DNA of 64,000 nt, from positions 24,563,783 to 24,627,782 of the forward strand of contig CM119267.1 in assembly GCA_051294375.1 (NCBI GenBank), read 5' to 3'. The stretch's first letter is position 1. The number at the start of each line of letters is the position of its first letter. Source of the stretch: Paraspadella gotoi (lineage: Eukaryota > Chaetognatha). The translations under genes and the position numbers were made by a program. This document shows positions 1 to 18,540 of this stretch, in pieces. The notes beneath the pieces were generated by a model. That model was not told the origin of the DNA. It was given only the letters and a program-made list of their open reading frames with translations, and ran no database searches.

Positions 1-441
1 TAACCCACCTGAAGTGACGAACTACAGCCCGATCCAAAGTTCGGGACCTTGTGTGCAATGGATGGTGAACTGCTCGCGGCATCGTCTTCCACATTAGTGA
101 GCCCACACAAACATGTTAGTTCACCTCTGCCCTCGACTTCATGTGTGCAGACGGGAGCCGGAATAGGCAGCCCCTCCTAGAGTGCTCGAGCACAACTCGT
201 GCATCATAGCCATCAAACTTGCGCGGGTGTGTGATGCCTAAGGGGGGGATGTGTCGCAGTAGTATTTCATACCCTGCTACTCTGCCGCAGGTAGCACGAG
301 CTCCTCCCAACCCAAAGGACTCGGGTTCGCGCCCTGCTGATTCACACAAGTAAAAGCGGGATGGGGCGTCTATCCCACCTGAAGGGACAAACTACCTTGT
401 GTGCAACGCACGGTGAACTGCTCGCGGCATCGTCTTCCACA
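1..441 (+). repeat. Interspersed repeat R1 with an internal partial repeat
   Basis: Positions 1-101 recur imperfectly at about 370-441, sharing 'cccacctgaag' and 'gtgaactgctcgcggcatcg', and the same family is found inverted at 1219-1440. Each unit ends in 'cgtcttccacatt', followed in the first copy by 'agtgagccc'. The LTR-like edge near 43032 has a related junction, so R1 may be an LTR-retrotransposon derivative. Positions 286-345 contain a B-box-like 'gggttcgcgccc' preceded by a block resembling a tRNA anticodon arm, so a tRNA-derived SINE is the alternative. No long coding frame is seen. Confidence 0.55.
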
Positions 442-904
442 TACAAAATTTTTAAATTTTTTCAATTTAAATCATAGCAAAGAGAGTTATCACCATTAAA
501 AATAATCTTTAAATCTTAGTATTTCGCTTAATTTTAAAACCAAAAAATCTAAATTTTATATGTTACCTAAAATTTGTTGCATGTTTTAAAATCAAATTTT
601 TAGCAACAATTTTTAGTTACACAATACATTTTCGACAATTTGTACCTCAGTAAATATGAGGCATCTTTTTTCGCCCTCATGCAACTCGCAAACACTCGCA
701 CCTTGCAACGAATTAATCAAAAGAAAAAGCGAAAAAAAATTCAAGTTGATTTGGTATTCAGATCAAGTTTTTGAGCCAATGCCTCTTTCAGTATAGACTC
801 TGTCTCTCTCTTATCTTTATCTTTTTTTCTTTTTTCTTTCACTCTCTCTCTCTTTCTATCTTTATTTTTCTTTCTTTAGGTCTTTCTTCCCTTTTTTATT
901 CTTT

Positions 905-909
<5 letters not shown>
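442..909. other. AT-rich intergenic stretch
   Basis: AT-rich DNA that becomes pyrimidine-rich after 790. I see no exon, RNA gene or promoter element. Confidence 0.5.

Positions 910-965
<56 letters not shown>
910..965. repeat. (TC)n microsatellite
   Basis: About 28 uninterrupted TC units. The overlapping 65-residue frame is an artefact of this repeat. Confidence 0.95.
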
Positions 966-967
<2 letters not shown>

Positions 968-1218
968 GTTGGCGCATATTTGGGCCGAATTCGAGTCGTC
1001 AAAATCCGTTATTCCATCGGAGGAGGAATAAGTGAGAAAAGTGAAGGAGCAGGAAGAGGAGAAGGAAAGAAAGATAGACAAGATAAACATGGCGATAGAT
1101 AAGAAAGATGAAAGAAAGATAAAGGAAAAGCTGTAATTTACTAAAATATAGATTTCAATCGTCCGTTTTTTTATTCTTGTGATTTTTCATAACTTTTAGA
1201 AAAAGTAAATCGCTCTTT

Positions 1219-1440
1219 GTGGAAGACAATGCCACGAGCAGTTCACCATCCGTTGCACACAAGATCCCGAACTTCGGATCGGGCTGTAGTCCGTCACTAC
1301 TGGTGGGTTAGAAGACCCGTCGCGCTCTCTTGTGTGAATCAGCAGGGCACGAACCAGAGACCTTTGGGTTAAGAGGAGCTCGTGCTAGCTCCGGAGCCAT
1401 AGGTGCTGCTGATTCCTGGACGAGTAACGGGGAATGAAAT
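1219..1440 (-). repeat. Inverted copy of repeat R1
   Basis: On the minus strand this reads 'acccaaaggtctctggttcg', then 'gccctgctgattcacacaag', then the 'gaactgctcg' block, in the same order as positions 290-441 followed by the 1-90 block. The tRNA-like segment (loop 'ctcttaa', B-box-like 'ggttcgtgccc') is better kept here and resembles a tRNA-Lys anticodon arm. That makes a tRNA-Lys-derived SINE plausible. Confidence 0.5.
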
Positions 1441-1506
1441 ACTACCGCTTCATCTCTCCCTTAACTCTGTCTCCCTGAGTCATTTCTCTTTCACTCATCA
1501 CTTTAG

Positions 1507-1582
1507 TGATGTCAATTATTGAAACGATTCCTTTTTGTTACAAAGCTGCGCCCGTCAATCAGGTGCTTAAAGCTCTCTATCT

Positions 1583-1613
<31 letters not shown>

Positions 1614-1783
1614 CCTTTCTGTCTCTTTAGACACACGAGAACCTGTTAAATTATTTCCAGACATCCCAATCTGATGCCGAGAAATCGTCCCACGAAGTCT
1701 CGTGGTCCAATTTATGTGTCATAACTGACTATTTCTAGTAATGTCAATTTTCAAAACGATTCCCGTCAATCAGGTGCTTAACG

Positions 1784-1847
<64 letters not shown>

Positions 1848-1953
1848 AGACACACAAGAACCTGTTAAATTATTTCCAGACATCCCAATCTGATTCCGAT
1901 AAATAGACCCACGAAGTCTCGTGGTCCAATTTATGCGTCATAACCGACTATTT
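1507..1953. repeat. Tandem duplication, about 220-bp unit with embedded (CT)n
   Basis: Two diverged copies (about 1507-1725 and 1737-1953) share 'cccgtcaatcaggtgctta', a CT tract of different length, 'cctgttaaattatttccaga' and 'cgaagtctcgtggtccaatt'. Substitutions between copies, such as atgccgag versus attccgat, make this an older duplication rather than assembly redundancy. Confidence 0.8.
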
Positions 1954-2516
1954 CAAAGGTGACATTTCGAACTCAACGTTACATTCCAACGCACGTTGTC
2001 ACGTTCAAATCGATGATCAAATCAGGAAGGAACGTTTCTTGGAGTCTCGTCACGTACGTAAGTGAAAATGAAACTCATCGAATGGAGAGAATAAGATGGC
2101 AAAATTTAATACAAAGTGAAGAAAAAAGGAATGTAAATATTTAATAATATATAAATATAATAATATAAATGTGGGCGAATGAGAAATAAATAGAAAGAGG
2201 AAGAGTAAAAGTAAGGAAAGGATAAAGACAAGGCGGTTGTCGGAAAAGTAGTTCAGGTAAGTCTCCGACGAGAAGGGAACTTGTACTGCGGAGATAGATT
2301 TAATTGGTCGTTGCTCTTTTGTATTTTTTATTTTATTTTCAGCGCCATCTTTTTTTTCGGTTTCGAAGCGCTATCATTTTGTCCGTCATCCTAAGTTCGG
2401 TTAGTCTTCGTTAATTACGAAATATTTTACAAATTTTTTTTTCGGTTTGGAGAGTGGCGAGTTACAATACTGTTGAAAATTACTGATAATGAAACATTTT
2501 AGTACTGGAGGGAGCG

Positions 2517-2565
<49 letters not shown>

Positions 2566-3096
2566 AATTAGAGAAAGTATTAAAAGAAAATGAGACGACG
2601 ATATGCAAATGAGATTTAATCACCGTCACTCTCAGTCGAATCTCTCTCCTTTTCCTTTATCTTTTTTCCTTTTTTCCCCCTTCATTTTTTCCCTCTTCTT
2701 CCTTTTTCTTGCAAAACTGCCTATTTTTACTTTTAAAAACCTTACATCGTTTCATTGTTTACAATTTTTTTTAATTAACATCGCGTTCGTTAATCCCTGC
2801 AGCTTTAAACCCACGCTCTATTTTTCGAATAGCGCGGATTTCAATATCACTCCACGTTTTAATATGATACTCAAGGAAGTTCGTTCGTTCGTTCTGATTG
2901 AGAAATGTTAGGATTTAGTTATAACCATAGCCTTAGTAATAAAGCGATACAGCCTATTTTTAAAACTGAATTGTTAATTCTACACCGGCCTTATCATTCA
3001 TTTCCTTTAATTTACGAAGCCGATACTTATTTATAAAACTAGAAATTATAAAAAATAAAATTCTAAAACGATACTACTACTTTCCGATATAAGGGA
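1954..3096. other. Intergenic, no gene recognised
   Basis: AT-rich with an (AG)n tract at 2523-2561 and pyrimidine-rich runs at 2640-2720. Short open frames at 1959-2144 and 2603-2911 have no recognisable motifs and skewed composition, and I do not accept them. Confidence 0.5.
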
Positions 3097-3188
3097 TGTG
3101 TTAAGGGTGTGAAGGATCTTAAGGGTGTTAAGGGTGTTAAGGGAGTTAAGGGTGTTAAGGGTGTTAAGGGTGTTAAGGGTGTTAAGGG
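3097..3188. repeat. GTTAAGGGT 9-bp minisatellite
   Basis: About ten tandem, slightly degenerate units of GTTAAGGGT, including variants such as 'gagttaagg'. It is telomere-like in look but has no TTAGGG or TTAGG register. Confidence 0.9.
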
Positions 3189-3714
3189 ATTACTAACAAT
3201 CGAAAAAAAACTTGAATGGTTTTCAAGGAGGAAAAGAGAAAAACATCTGCAGCTGATTAGTTATTGATGGGAACAAGGGAGGAATAGGAGGAGGAGAGGA
3301 GGAGGAGGAGAAGGAGGAGGAGGAGGAGGAGAAAGAGGAGGAGGAGGAGGAGGAGATCAGAGAGGAGCAGTCAACGACTGTTTATATCCTTTTACTTTCG
3401 CCAGACGACATATTTCACTGCAAGCTCGTTTTTTTACTTGTAAAATATAGTAAAAGTTGTAAATATTGGAGAGAAAGAAAATCTTCTTTTCTTTTTATTT
3501 CTTACTCTTTATCTAGACGTATCTATCTATTTATATATCTTTCTTTCTTTCTGTCTTTCTTTTTTCGGTCTTTTTTATTTTTTATGTCTTTCCTTCCTTT
3601 CTTCTTCTTTCTTTCTCTCTTAAATTTTATCCTCAATTTGAGAAAAAAAGAAAACCATAATCAGCAAATTTAGATCTTACTGTACGTCAACCTTTAGGAA
3701 ACACTTTTGTCCAC
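3189..3714. other. Intergenic with (GGA)n tract
   Basis: A purine tract of GGA/GAGGA units lies at 3289-3356 and pyrimidine-rich DNA at 3480-3620. No gene is seen. Confidence 0.5.
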
Positions 3715-3856
3715 CTTACAGTACTTTTCTCTCGGTGCTCTCCGCTCATCTTCGTCGTCGTTTTCGTCGTCGTCTTTGTCATCGTCGTCCTCATCGTCAT
3801 CGTCTACGATTTTCACCACAGTCTCGCCATTGTTCTCTCCGAAGTAAATTTTGTGG
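3715..3856 (-). CDS. Possible acidic exon, unidentified
   Basis: On the minus strand an AG acceptor (aaaag) precedes an open stretch of 47 codons ending at AAG|GTGGAC. It begins HKIYFGENNGETVVKIV, continues as a D/E/K-rich run and ends RAPREKYCK. The acidic half is coded by an imperfect (GAC/GAT)n repeat, so openness there means little; the non-repetitive ends are the only support. It would be entered with one leftover base, which does not match the phase leaving the upstream exon at 4838. An intervening exon would be needed for it to belong to that gene, and I cannot find one. Confidence 0.22.
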
Positions 3857-3896
3857 CTTTTGTTGATGGTTTAGTCAACAAAATCTCACGATAAAA

Positions 3897-3897
<1 letters not shown>

Positions 3898-3941
<44 letters not shown>
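3898..3941. repeat. (TCG)n microsatellite
   Basis: About 15 TCG/CGT units. Trinucleotide tracts of this type recur throughout the window. Confidence 0.95.
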
Positions 3942-4703
3942 GGTTTTCCTCTATTGTGAAGAGAAACGAATTTGTTTGTTTTTGTTTTTCCTTAAGAGGG
4001 CCATCTCTCTTCTTGCCTGCTTTTCTTTTCCTACTCATTCTTCCTACTCATTCATTCATTTCCTTAACATTCTATCCCTTACAAATATATATATGGTTAT
4101 CATCATCGAATTCTTCAGACCTTATTACATTATAACAATAATGAATGAAATTAAATATCTTATATTTTGTTATCTTTGAACGCTCTATTACACATCAGTC
4201 ATTCTTTTATATTCTTCTGTATTCTTTTACCTCCTCTTCATTCTTTTTCCCGTCTTCATTTTTTCTCTTCGATTCTCTTCTTCCTTAACATTCTATTCCT
4301 CCCACATCTGAGGTTATCTTTCACTTAATTCTCTATTATCTTCAACATTCTTTCCTTCTCTCCATCTTCACTCTTTATTTTCCCTCTCATTCTTTTGCTT
4401 TTTACCTAACATTCTAACCATTCCGTATCATACCTTCATAAAAAACTGCAAAAGTAATAATGTAAATCACAATACAAACCAAAAAAATATAATGATTATA
4501 TTTGAAAAAAAATTCCGTTCAAGGTCTTAGGTTATACACTCGTTCCCTCATTTTCTTTTGTGGTTTATCCTTTTCTCCTTTCTCCTTAGTTTTCTGATTT
4601 TTGAGGGACAAAGAATCTTATTTGCGGAAGTAATAGTTGTGACTTTTGGCAACTGTTCTTTGCACTACAGCTCTGAGTTTTGTCTAACTTCTCTCTTCTT
4701 TTC
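3942..4703. other. AT/pyrimidine-rich, no gene recognised
   Basis: Scanned on the minus strand for continuation of the TRPC-like gene (an ankyrin exon after VERG). None with consensus splice sites was found. Confidence 0.4.
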
Positions 4704-4837
4704 ACAGTGGGCAGTTCTCATCTCTCTCCACTGTGATCGACACTTCTCACCTCTCTCCACAGTGATCGTCATTTCTCACCTCTCTCCACAGTGATCGTCA
4801 CTTCTCACCTCTCTCCACAGTGATCGTCACTTCTCAC

Positions 4838-4852
<15 letters not shown>
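4704..4852. repeat. 29-bp minisatellite copying an exon/5' splice-site junction
   Basis: Five tandem 29-bp units containing, on the minus strand, ACTGTGGAGAGAGGTGAGAA. The first unit is the real end of the exon at 4838-4973 with its donor. The next three units carry intact GAGAG|GTGAGA copies with donor GTs at 4808, 4779 and 4750; the fifth is mutated to gatgag. Confidence 0.85.
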
Positions 4853-8567
<3,715 letters not shown>

Positions 8568-8659
8568 TCTGCCGTCGTCGTCGTCGTCGTCGTTGTCGTC
8601 GTTGTTGTGTCACGACCACCCGTTTGCTCCAACGAGGAATTGGCCGAAAACCGACGTCT

Positions 8660-8738
<79 letters not shown>

Positions 8739-9080
8739 TGTTATTCTCCCGCCGCTGCTCTGTACGTCCCTCTGCTTCTGCCGCTGCGTAATCTAGCGAC
8801 CGATCAAATCCGACGCCAAATTAAGCGGAATTTGGCGCCACGCCAATCCTAAAGTTTGCGCCGGGTCAATCTCCAGGCGGCGCTGAACGTTTTGGCAGGC
8901 GTCGTGTCAATCGCCAGGCGGCGAAGGACGGATTGCCAGGCGGCGTCGCAAACGGAAATCCTAAATTGGTTGACGTCGGTTGACGTCAACGAAGGAGAGA
9001 AGTCAAAAATGACGTCATACGAAACGAGACGTTACATTGAGACGGTCCCGTCGAGAGATGTCGTGACGTTACGACGATGA
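8568..9080 (-). promoter_or_regulatory. CpG-rich 5' flank of the TRPC-like gene with two CRE palindromes
   Basis: Upstream of the minus-strand ATG lie (GTC)n at 8573-8608, (GA)n at 8661-8734, then non-repetitive CpG-rich DNA. TTGACGTCAA at 8980-8989 and ATGACGTCAT at 9009-9018 both contain the full CREB/ATF site TGACGTCA. A TGACGTCGG half-match sits at 8971. Promoter function is inferred from position and motif density. Confidence 0.4.
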
Positions 9081-10440
<1,360 letters not shown>

Positions 10441-10740
10441 AAAAAAGACTTGAATCTGAATCGAATTAGCAAATATCGACTTTCGTTCTTTGTCCTTCGC
10501 CTCTTCGCCCTACCCCCCCCTGCCTCCCCCCCCTTTGTGTGTCAAGGTCGTTGTTTGTCTCTCCCGTCACCAAGCTTAACTGCTTGGCTCACTCGACATT
10601 CGACGACCGTACTACTAATGCGGATTATGACTGAATTTTGCCTATATTTTAACTTCTATCACATATTACGAATTATGAAGTACATGCTTGCCTCGACTCT
10701 TTTCATACTCGGACACCAGCTTGACTTCCCCCCACGAAGG

Positions 10741-10840
10741 AAGCAGCTGCTGGCTTCCCCCTCCAACGCATCATGGCACTGCTTGCATCCCCCTCCACCA
10801 AATCAAGCCACTGCTTGCATCCCCCTCCACCTGAGTCCAG
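10741..10840. repeat. 30-bp minisatellite, about three units
   Basis: Units contain 'ctgcttgcatccccctccac'. They are followed directly by the (GAAA)n tract. Confidence 0.7.
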
Positions 10841-10885
10841 TCTCACTGGCGAAGGACAGAGTCCGCGTGGTCGGCATCGAAGGCC

Positions 10886-10886
10886 A

Positions 10887-10966
<80 letters not shown>

Positions 10967-10985
10967 AAAACAGAAAGAAAGAAAG
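10886..10985. repeat. (GAAA)n microsatellite
   Basis: About 20 GAAA units followed by interrupted ones. Confidence 0.95.
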
Positions 10986-11208
10986 ACAAAAAGGGTCTTA
11001 ATGGTAAATGAAAAAAGAAAAGAAAGAAAGAAAAACATGGAATCAAATGATTTGTTTATTCGAAGGAAGCAACATCGTGTTGAGTCTGGGAGACAAAGAA
11101 ACAAACGTGGAAACAGAAATAGAGAGGGAGATAGAGAGAGAGAGAGAGATAGAGAGAGAGAGAAATTGAAATATTGAAAGCAAAAGTAATGCTTTAGGCC
11201 AGGGTTTA

Positions 11209-11352
<144 letters not shown>

Positions 11353-11462
11353 AGTTGGAAACAATTTAGGATGTGACGCAAAGTAAACAACCAGAGGTAA
11401 TTATTTTCTGTTAGATTGGTTGAATTTTTGTTAGTTGTTTTTCTCGTTCTTCGTTTATTCAT

Positions 11463-11976
11463 TGGTTATATTTATTCTTAATTGATTCATTAATTCATTC
11501 AGTTATTTATTTATTTATTTATTTATTTATTAATTTATTTATTTATTTATTCATTCATTCATTTTTCATTCATTCATTTATTAATTAATTCATTCATTCA
11601 TTTATTCCTAATTCATTCATTCCTGTCCTTTATTTTTAATTCGTTCATTTTTTCGTTCATTCCTTTCGTTCGCCATTTTGCACCGGAAATGATGAATGGA
11701 ATCGCGACATCAGGAATCAGACGCAGATTCTGTTTTCCCCATTTATTTCACTTTGTTGACGGTATCTCGCTTTTTCATTTTACGCCATTTTATCCATTTT
11801 GCCTTGCGTCGTCGTCGTCGTTGTCTTTGTCGTTGTCGTTGTCGTCATCGTTATCGTCGTCTTTGTCATCGTTTTCGTCATTGTTTTTGTAGTCGTCGTC
11901 ATCGTCGTCGTGGTTTCCTTTTTCCTCTTCCTTTACTTTGACATTTTTATGAAAATTGCGGCTGCTGCCCTTGTTC
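11463..11976. other. Intergenic: ATTT/ATTC-type repeats and (GTC)n
   Basis: (TTTA)n/(TTCA)n at 11500-11670 and interrupted (GTC/GTT)n at 11806-11912. No gene. Confidence 0.7.
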
Positions 11977-12001
11977 NNNNNNNNNNNNNNNNNNNNNNNN
12001 N
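11977..12001. other. 25-N gap
   Basis: Exactly 25 Ns immediately before duplicated block D1a. Two other 25-N gaps in the window also border duplicated sequence. Confidence 0.95.
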
Positions 12002-12037
12002 GACGTTGTCGTGGGAGGGAGGAGAGTCCGAGTGAGG

Positions 12038-12117
<80 letters not shown>
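12038..12117. repeat. (GA)n microsatellite leading into D1a
   Basis: GA tract followed by 'aaagttgaatcacc'. The same tract-to-sequence junction recurs at 14577-14600. Confidence 0.9.
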
Positions 12118-12122
<5 letters not shown>

Positions 12123-12619
12123 TTGAATCACCTCTCCCCTTCACGGATCACCTGGTCCGTGAATTTGCCGTGACCCATCTGGTAATGGCTGGCCATTAAC
12201 TTCTAGTAAATGGATGAACCATTAACTCTATTAATGGCTGACCATAGGATGAGTTTAGTGGCGGCCGTATCCACGTCGTGCCTTCTTCGTAGTACGTGTC
12301 CTTAAGATTAGATCTGATAAACTATTGACTAAAAATGAATTTACTAAATGCGCATTTCATTTATGTTTCTTTTAAATAACTGAAAAAAAAAAATGACAAT
12401 TAATTATCGCCAAAAAATTTTCCGCTGACGGTTAGGGTTCGATGAAAACTAAGCGAAAATATTTACGTATCGTTTCAGTAAAATGTTCATTTTAATGTGT
12501 TAACGGTCACATTTTTAGCATACGTACAAATCAAATGAGTTCCAAATCTCCGCTGAAACAAGGATCCTAAACAATCAAAGGCCCAGGAAATTTAAAAAGA
12601 TCTCCTCTCTCCTCTCTCT

Positions 12620-12709
<90 letters not shown>

Positions 12710-12983
12710 TCTTAATCATTCCTCTATAAATCTGTCACAAATAGTAAATCGTTTGGCATCTTCGTATTATTAAATTTCCCGCCAACAATCGACGACGACG
12801 ACGACGACGACGACGACACACGAAGCATTTAATGATTTTTCCGACTAAGAAGAATAAACTTCATCGGTATTTTCAGTGAGAGGAAATCAGTAAGAGAGAG
12901 AGGAAGAATCGGAAAGAGAAATAGATAGATAGATAGAAGATAGAGAAGTAGATAGTAGAAGAGAGAGAGAGAGAAGAGAGAGA

Positions 12984-13052
<69 letters not shown>

Positions 13053-13633
13053 TAGATAGATAGATAGATGATAGATAAGAGAGAGAGAGAAGATCAATTA
13101 TGAAACTAAAATAAAAAAAAGTGCGTCGACAATATTAACGACGTTCGCGCTTCACTCTCCTTCGCTGTAATAGTTTCTGAGGTTAAAAAAAGATAATTAG
13201 CGTTAATGTAAGTTATTTATGTAGGTTGATATATTAAATGTTATGTTACGTTTTGTTATGTTATAAAAATTGCAAAATTACTTGTTTTACTATATACTTA
13301 AAATTTAAAATATATTTATATATTTACTATAATATTAGATTTAATTATATTCTTTATATAGTATATTATTTTATAATGTAATGGGGAGAGAGATGTAGTG
13401 TTGTTTAGTGTGACATTTGTTACTTAACTCCTTGCTTCTAAAATGAAAAGTGAAGGTAGGCGTTATATAATGTTTTTGCGTTTAATTGTTAAGTATGATA
13501 TTTTAATAAAACTAGTTTCTTTTAAAATAAAAATTCCAGTCGAGATTTTTGTTTCTTTTCGATGATCGAGCGAAATTTGGTTCTTTCATTTCCGAAAAGG
13601 GAAAAAAAGAGAGAGAGAGCAGAAAGAGAGAGA

Positions 13634-13698
<65 letters not shown>

Positions 13699-14578
13699 AG
13701 AGAGAAGAGAGAGAGAAGAGAAATAGGAAAACGGTAAAATCTTGCGGTAAAAATATCCATTTTAACTTTTTTTAAGGCAGACGTACGAACAATTAAGATA
13801 AAAAAATGGTAACAAATCTTAATTCATGGCCAAACCTTGCAAATCCTTTTCCTCCCCTCCTTTCTCTCTCGTCTCTCCTCTCTTCTCTCTCATCTTAAAA
13901 GCTTCTCCCCTCACTCTCCTCCTCGACGGGAACGATTTTCCGGTTTTAATGTCGTTTTCACCTCGTTTCCCCTTTCTCCTCCTCCTCCTCCTCCTCTCCT
14001 CCTCCTTTTCCTGAGACGTTGATGCATTTTGTAGAGGAAATGCATAATTGCCACACAGTTACCTCAGAGTAAATTGATGGTATTGCGTTTTTGATGGTAT
14101 CTGGTGCCAGGAAAAAAAAAATATTGATAATAATATCTGACATCCGCATGGATAAACAGAAAAACGATAACGAGGCTCCAAAAGATTGATTTTAAAAAAG
14201 GAAAACGATAACGAGGCTCAGGAAAAACAAAATCGCGGTCAGAAGAAACGAGATCGAGGCCTACAGCAAAACGAGATTGAGGCTCTTCGACTTTTAAACA
14301 AAAGGGATTCGATCCGAGATTTGTTCCTCACCCCTTAAGGATATATACAAATTCAACTTTTGTTGTAAACTGAGAAATCGATTAATTATAATGAATAAAT
14401 GACAAAAATAAATAAATATATCAATATAGTAAAAAAAATAATCGTTAATCGTAATCTTTGCCAATTAAAAAAAAATTTGTTATACAAAGAATTTATAATT
14501 TACCAACCGAATTTCAATTTTATTCTTTACGAAAAAAACAAATAATTACAAATATATTTTCTTTTTGACCGGAGTGAG
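12118..14578 (+). repeat. Direct duplication, copy D1a (2.46 kb)
   Basis: Near-identical to 14595-17021 apart from many one-base indels and small substitutions. It contains (CT)n at 12602-12704, (GAC)n at 12791-12817, GA/GATA tracts at 12896-13090, (GA)n at 13607-13722 and (CTC)n at 13977-14005. No gene is recognised. This copy spans without Ns the CT tract that is a 183-N gap in D1b. Confidence 0.9.
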
Positions 14579-14594
14579 AGAGAGAGAGAGAGAG

Positions 14595-17021
<2,427 letters not shown>

Positions 17022-17534
17022 GTTTCGTTTATTGTGTTTTGTGTTTTCTTATTCGTGTTTTGCGTTTTGTTTTTTAATGTGTTTTAGTTTTTATTCCATT
17101 TTGTTTTTTTGAAATTTCTGAAGTTTCTGCAGTTTCTTAAGGTAATCAAGTACTTGTTAATAATTTAAATTCTGCGTAAGAGAAAATATTTTCTTGATTT
17201 TCATTTAAATCCAACTTTTGAGACGAGACGTCGTGAGTTGGTGCTTATTTTAATTAAACTGAGTTTCAATGACAAGAATATAAAATAATAAACAAACATT
17301 ATATACAAAAAAAGACCAATTTTGAAAAGAAAAAAAACATTTTCGATTTTCTATTTTTTTTTTTTTTTTTTTTTTTTTGGGAAATTTTTAGGGAAGAGAG
17401 AAGGGGAAAAAGAAAGGGAAAAAGAGGGAGTGACAGAGAGAGAGAGAGAAGAGAGAGAGAAAGAGAGAGAGAGAGAAAGAGAAAGAGAGAGAGAGAGAAA
17501 GAGGAGAGAGAGAGAGAATCTATGATGCCTCTCT
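17022..17534. other. AT-rich with poly-T and GA tracts
   Basis: A 'ttttgtgtttt'-type stretch to 17115, poly-T of about 24 at 17354-17378, and interrupted (GA)n at 17430-17518. No gene. Confidence 0.6.
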
Positions 17535-17700
17535 AAAACGTCGTCGTCGTCAGTGGCGCTCTCGAGGCGTGGCTTCCGGTTGGCGCGTTGACGTGGAATG
17601 ACGCGCGTGACGTCACGTGACCGTCGCTCGTGACGTCACAGAACGCGACGGACGCGCGAGCAGAAGATGACGGCGCGAGAGGGAAAGTGGGGTTGGTTGG
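17535..17700 (+). promoter_or_regulatory. CpG-rich island with two CREs and an E-box
   Basis: About 165 bp of CpG-dense DNA in an AT-rich surround. Complete TGACGTCA palindromes lie at 17608-17615 and 17631-17638, and the first overlaps TCACGTGA (17613-17620, E-box core CACGTG). An ATG lies at 17667 (agaagATGACGG) but the frame runs into (CTTT)n. This looks like an orphan promoter or enhancer; orientation and target are unknown. Confidence 0.4.
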
Positions 17701-17825
17701 CTCTTTCTGTCTTTCTCTCTTTCTTTTTCTGTCTTTCTTCCTTTTTTCTGTCTTTCTTTCTTTTTCTCTTTCGGTCTTTCATTCTATCATTTCCTCTCTT
17801 TCTCCCTTTTTTTTTCTCTCGTTTT

Positions 17826-17860
<35 letters not shown>

Positions 17861-18097
17861 GTCTTATATTCTATAGTCATAACGGTGAAAGAAAAGTTTC
17901 GAATGAAAATAATATTTCCAGGTATTTCTTTGTTGAACGAAAAACTCAAATATTTTTTTTCTCATCTCTCTTTTTTTTCCTATCTTCTTTTTTCCTATCT
18001 TCTTTTTTCCTATCTTCCTTTTTTCCTATCTTTTATTTTCTCTCATTTTTTTGGTTTCTCGATTCGCGAACAAAAAACTTGGCTTCCCTATTCACTT
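17701..18097. repeat. (CTTT)n-rich stretch
   Basis: Interrupted CTTT/CTTTTT repeats with a 'cctatcttctttttt' subrepeat at 17980-18035. No gene. Confidence 0.8.
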
Positions 18098-18202
18098 TTT
18101 CTTTTCAGTCACAACAATACCATTTTTTGACTGTCTGTCTTTCTTTCTTTCTTTTTTTGTCTTTCTTTCTTTTTTGCTTTCTTTTTTTATTTCTCTCTTT
18201 TT

Positions 18203-18250
<48 letters not shown>

Positions 18251-18415
18251 TGTCTTTCTTTCTTTTTGCTTAAAGAAAGAAAGAAATATAGAAAGAAAGA
18301 AAGAAAAAAGAAAGAAAGAAAGAAAGATAAAAATAAAAAATTTAAAAAAAGAAAGAAAGAACGACATACAGACAGACAGACAAAAAATGGTATTGTAGTG
18401 ACTGAAAAGAAAAAC
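18098..18415. repeat. Inverted repeat (about 150-bp arms) built on CTTT/GAAA
   Basis: The left arm starts 'cttttcagtcacaacaatac' and runs into CTTT repeats. The right arm ends with the complement ('gtattgtagtgactgaaaag'). The centre is near 18270. A (GAAA)n tract continues to 18530. Confidence 0.8.
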
Positions 18416-18416
18416 A

Positions 18417-18500
<84 letters not shown>

Positions 18501-18540
18501 AAAAAAGAGAGAAATAAAAAAAGAAAGAGAAAAAAAAATT

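Noticed and set aside
1507-1953. Repeated minus-strand frame ending in SDWDVWK as a duplicated terminal exon
   Set aside because: Short, with no acceptor that I trust; more simply a tandem duplication of non-coding DNA.
3097-3188. Interstitial telomere
   Set aside because: The unit is GTTAAGGGT, not TTAGGG or TTAGG, and it is internal.
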